Part shown: positions 27,588 through 30,158 of the stretch, one piece after another
How positions within the stretch are numbered: the stretch's first letter is position 1
Layout: each line of letters begins with the position of its first letter
DNA from: an uncultured Eubacteriales bacterium
GTDB lineage: Bacteria > Bacillota > Clostridia > Oscillospirales > Acutalibacteraceae
Assembly (NCBI GenBank): GCA_934454845.1
Contig: CAKSGV010000021.1
Coordinates: 1-30,158, forward strand
DNA length: 30,158 nt
Direction: 5' to 3'
The notes under the pieces: generated by a model
What the model saw: the letters and a program-made list of their open reading frames with translations, nothing else
The model's database searches: none
Told to the model about the DNA's origin: nothing
Program-made: the position numbers and the translations under genes

Positions 27588-29477
27588 ATGTCAAAAAAGC
27601 AATTTAAATCCGAATCAAAAAAGCTTATGGATATGATGATAAATTCCATTTATACCCATAAAGAGATTTTTTTAAGGGAAATTATATCAAATTCTTCCGA
27701 CGCTATCGATAAGCTCTATTTCAGAAGTCTTACCGATAACTCCATAGGAATAAAACCCGATGAATTTGCTATTAATATTTCTCTTGATAAAGATAACAGG
27801 ACCATTACCGTTTCCGATAACGGCTGCGGAATGACAAAAGAAGAGCTTGACTCAAACCTTGGTACTATCGCAAAAAGCGGCTCTTCCGCCTTTAAACAGG
27901 AAAATAAGGAAACTGATGAAAATGTCAGCATAATAGGTCAGTTCGGCGTAGGCTTTTATTCTGCGTTTATGGTAAGTGATAAAGTTACTGTAAAGACAAG
28001 ATCTGTCGATTCCGACAGCGGTTATGAATGGCAGTCGGAGGGCGCTTCCGGATATACTGTTGAACCTTGCGAAAAGGAAACCGTCGGCACGGAAGTTATA
28101 ATGCACATAAAACCTGATACCGAAGATGAAAAATACAGCGAATATCTCGATCAGTACAGAATAAGCGAGCTTATCAAAAAGTATTCCGATTATATCCGCC
28201 ATCCTATAAAAATGCCTTTTGTGACTAAAAAGCCGGTTGAGGGTAAAGAGGGCGAATATGAGGATGTGACAGAGATCCGCACGCTTAACAGTATGATTCC
28301 GCTTTGGAAAAAGAATAAAAGCGAAATAAAACCCGAGGAATACAATAATTTCTACAAAGAAAAATTTATGGATTACGAAGATCCCGCCCGTGTTATTCAC
28401 ACGAGCACCGAAGGTCAGGCGACTTTTCACGCGCTGATGTTTATCCCGCAGTCCGCACCGTTCGATTATTATACCAAAGAATTTGAAAAAGGGCTTCAGC
28501 TTTACTCGCGCGGCGTTCTTATAATGGATAAATGCGCAGATCTTTTGCCGGATTATTTCAGCTTTGTAAAAGGTCTTGTGGACAGTGAAGACTTATCGCT
28601 TAATATTTCGCGCGAAATGCTCCAGTATGACAGACAGCTGAAATTAATTGCAAAAACAGTCGAGAAAAAAATCAAATCCGAGCTTGAAAAAATGCTCAAA
28701 AACGATAGGGAAGCCTACGAGAAATTCTTTAAAAACTTCGGAACCCAATTAAAATTCGGAGTTTATAATAACTACGACCTTGACAAAGATACATTAAAAG
28801 ACCTTTTGCTTTTCACATCTTCCTTTGAGAAAAAGCCCGTAACCCTTTCGGAATATGTCAATAGGGCTAAAGATGATCAGAAGAATATTTACTATGCCTG
28901 CGGGGAAACTATAGAGCGCATAGAATTGCTTCCTCAGTGTGACGCCGTGAAAGAAAAGGGCTATGAAATTCTTTATCTTACCGAAAATATCGATGAATTT
29001 GCTCTTAAAATGATGAGGGATTACGACGGAAAAGCGTTTATAAATGTGTGCGACGAAAACCTTGATCTGGACACCGAAGCAGAGAAAAAAGAGCTTGAAA
29101 AGATAAATACAGATCAAAAAGAGCTTTTAGATGCTATAAAAGAAAGCTTAGGCACTAAAGTGAATTCCGTAAGATTTACAAATAAGCTTAAAAATCATCC
29201 TGTTTGCCTTACTAGCGAGGGCGGTATTTCGGTTGAAATGGAAAAAACGCTTAACTCTATGCCGGGGCAGAACACGCCTGTAAAAGCACAGACGGTTCTT
29301 GAAATAAGCACCTCTAACCCTGTTGCCGATAAGCTGAAATCTCTTTTCGATTCTGATAAAGATTTACTTAAGGATTATTCAAAGCTTCTTTATGATGAGG
29401 CTTGCCTAATCGGCGGAAGATCAATAGACAATCCTGCCGAACATACAAGAATAATCTGCGAACTTATGACAAAATAA
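27588..29477 (+). CDS. htpG: Hsp90-family chaperone HtpG
   Basis: 629 aa, full length. The N-terminal GHKL ATPase domain has 'IFLREIISNSSDAIDKL', 'VSDNGCGMTKEEL', 'GTIAKSGS' and 'IIGQFGVGFYSAFMV'. The middle domain has 'DLSLNISREMLQ' with the catalytic-loop Arg. The C-terminal dimerisation domain ends 'ARIICELM'-like ('AEHTRIICELM'). It refolds client proteins in the cytosol as a dimer. The ATG at 27588 is chosen, 7 bp after AAAGGTG; the GTG at 27579 is inside the ribosome site. Lies outside the island. Confidence 0.98.
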   Translation: MSKKQFKSESKKLMDMMINSIYTHKEIFLREIISNSSDAIDKLYFRSLTDNSIGIKPDEFAINISLDKDNRTITVSDNGCGMTKEELDSNLGTIAKSGSSAFKQENKETDENVSIIGQFGVGFYSAFMVSDKVTVKTRSVDSDSGYEWQSEGASGYTVEPCEKETVGTEVIMHIKPDTEDEKYSEYLDQYRISELIKKYSDYIRHPIKMPFVTKKPVEGKEGEYEDVTEIRTLNSMIPLWKKNKSEIKPEEYNNFYKEKFMDYEDPARVIHTSTEGQATFHALMFIPQSAPFDYYTKEFEKGLQLYSRGVLIMDKCADLLPDYFSFVKGLVDSEDLSLNISREMLQYDRQLKLIAKTVEKKIKSELEKMLKNDREAYEKFFKNFGTQLKFGVYNNYDLDKDTLKDLLLFTSSFEKKPVTLSEYVNRAKDDQKNIYYACGETIERIELLPQCDAVKEKGYEILYLTENIDEFALKMMRDYDGKAFINVCDENLDLDTEAEKKELEKINTDQKELLDAIKESLGTKVNSVRFTNKLKNHPVCLTSEGGISVEMEKTLNSMPGQNTPVKAQTVLEISTSNPVADKLKSLFDSDKDLLKDYSKLLYDEACLIGGRSIDNPAEHTRIICELMTK

Positions 29478-29493
29478 AAAGGAGAGATAATTT

Positions 29494-30054
29494 ATGAGAA
29501 AAAACTTCGGAGCAAAACCGCTTTGTTATCCGCAGCCTGTATTTATTCTTGCCGCCTTCGATGAATTAGGAACGCCTAACGCTATGAACGCGGCGTGGGG
29601 AGGAATAAGCGACTCAAACGAAATATCAATGTGCATAAGCGCTTCTCACAAAACCACAAAAAATATATTGCTTAAAAAGGCTTTTACCGTGAGTATGGCA
29701 GACGAGGCTCATATAACCGCTTGCGATTATGTGGGAATAGTTTCCGGGAATAGTGAAAAGGATAAATTTAAAAAAGCCGGATTTACCGCTTTAAAATCAG
29801 AATTTGTTGATGCTCCGCTTATAAGCGAACTGCCCGTTTCTCTTGAATGCAGACTTAAAAGCTACGATCAAAAAACCGGCAGACTTGTAGGGGAGATCGT
29901 CAATGTAAGCGTAAATGAAAGCGTTTTGGATGAAAACGGGAAAGTAGATATAAATAAGGCAAAACCAATAACATTTGATCCTTTCAATAATACTTATGCC
30001 GTTATCGAAAGGCCGGTTGGAAAAGCTTTCAGCGACGGAAAGAAGATAAAATAA
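29494..30054 (+). CDS. Flavin reductase-like FMN-binding protein
   Basis: 186 aa. 'PQPVFILAAFDELGTPNAMN' and 'AAWGGISDSNEISMCISASH' followed by 'KNILLKKAFTVSMA' are the N-terminal strands and FMN-binding loop of the flavin reductase/DIM6-NTAB split-barrel family. Members reduce or carry flavin and often serve as NAD(P)H-dependent FMN reductases; the exact substrate is unknown. It begins 16 bp after htpG with AAGGAGAG upstream and is probably cotranscribed with it. Confidence 0.88.
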   Translation: MRKNFGAKPLCYPQPVFILAAFDELGTPNAMNAAWGGISDSNEISMCISASHKTTKNILLKKAFTVSMADEAHITACDYVGIVSGNSEKDKFKKAGFTALKSEFVDAPLISELPVSLECRLKSYDQKTGRLVGEIVNVSVNESVLDENGKVDINKAKPITFDPFNNTYAVIERPVGKAFSDGKKIK

Positions 30055-30061
30055 AATTCAA

Positions 30062-30134
30062 AAACCGCTTTTATTAAAGCGGTTTCAGACTGTAGACAAA
30101 GCAGGTTGTATTTAAGCGATACAACCTGCTTTGT
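30062..30134 (+). repeat. Bipartite hairpin repeat / terminator, copy 2
   Basis: Hairpin AAACCGCTTT, loop TATT, AAAGCGGTTT (30062-30085), then CAGACTGTAGACAAAG, which leads into a perfect 16-bp hairpin ACAAAGCAGGTTGTAT, 7-nt loop, ATACAACCTGCTTTGT (30096-30134). The layout is that of 33-99. It starts 8 bp after the stop of the flavin-reductase gene. Confidence 0.65.
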
Positions 30135-30158
30135 TGGAAAATCGGACCGAATTTTCAA

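Overview
The window looks like chromosomal DNA of a clostridial Firmicute, most likely an Oscillospiraceae/Ruminococcaceae-type gut organism. The support is the gene content: a Y-family polymerase with a YolD partner, an ECF-transporter S component, a YwlG/DUF436 protein, HtpG, strong sigma-A promoters, Bacillus-type Shine-Dalgarno sites, and TnpV/serine-recombinase mobile DNA. Backbone genes occupy the two ends: 1-4140 (GH31-like fragment, AraC regulator, polymerase + YolD, S component, DUF436) and 27399-30158 (htpG, flavin-reductase-like gene). In the ancestral chromosome only a tRNA-Leu(CAG) gene, transcribed leftwards, appears to have lain between the DUF436 gene and htpG.

That single tRNA gene has been hit twice. 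Element 1 (about 4261-8789, 4.5 kb) sits against the 3' CCA end of the tRNA. It carries a 509-aa serine recombinase, an XRE regulator, a large sigma factor, a small unknown protein and TnpV. Element 2 (about 8846-27361, 18.5 kb) splits the same tRNA inside the anticodon loop. The 3' half is at 8792-8845 and the 5' half at 27362-27398; joined through the shared CTGA they give a complete 87-nt tRNA-Leu(CAG). The two junctions carry inverted 16-bp arms, as expected of an attP for the large serine recombinase at 25310-26956. Just inside the right junction the element carries its own intact tRNA-Leu(CAG) with terminator, in the same orientation as the broken gene and downstream of the broken gene's promoter. 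It looks like a replacement for the gene the element destroys.

Element 2 is a mosaic. Its left part holds a decayed serine recombinase, an unknown 140-aa gene, a broken copy of a cargo gene, and a sigma-like regulator. A second, possibly nested element (10962-23900) has a truncated tyrosine integrase at one end and similar 21-bp direct repeats at both ends. It carries a Phd-Doc toxin-antitoxin pair, an AT-rich operon of ribosomal-peptide (RiPP) genes and a membrane transglutaminase.

The RiPP operon (22442 down to 13443, all on the minus strand) encodes a protein with a SPASM-like Cys tail but no radical-SAM motif, an HprK-like kinase, a 62-aa four-Cys precursor peptide, a SPASM radical SAM maturase, a protein resembling the TIGR04066 peptide-maturation family, an ABC exporter without a peptidase domain, an ABC-type soluble ATPase, a nucleotidyltransferase, and a beta-rich protein that may be the frameshifted second half of the nucleotidyltransferase. 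HprK-like kinase plus nucleotidyltransferase is the tailoring pair known from paeninodin-type lasso clusters; here it accompanies a radical SAM enzyme and a Cys-rich precursor, with no lasso peptidase or cyclase. The precursor gene is enclosed by a 22-bp inverted repeat. I consider this operon, and the tRNA replacement strategy of the island that carries it, the most novel content.
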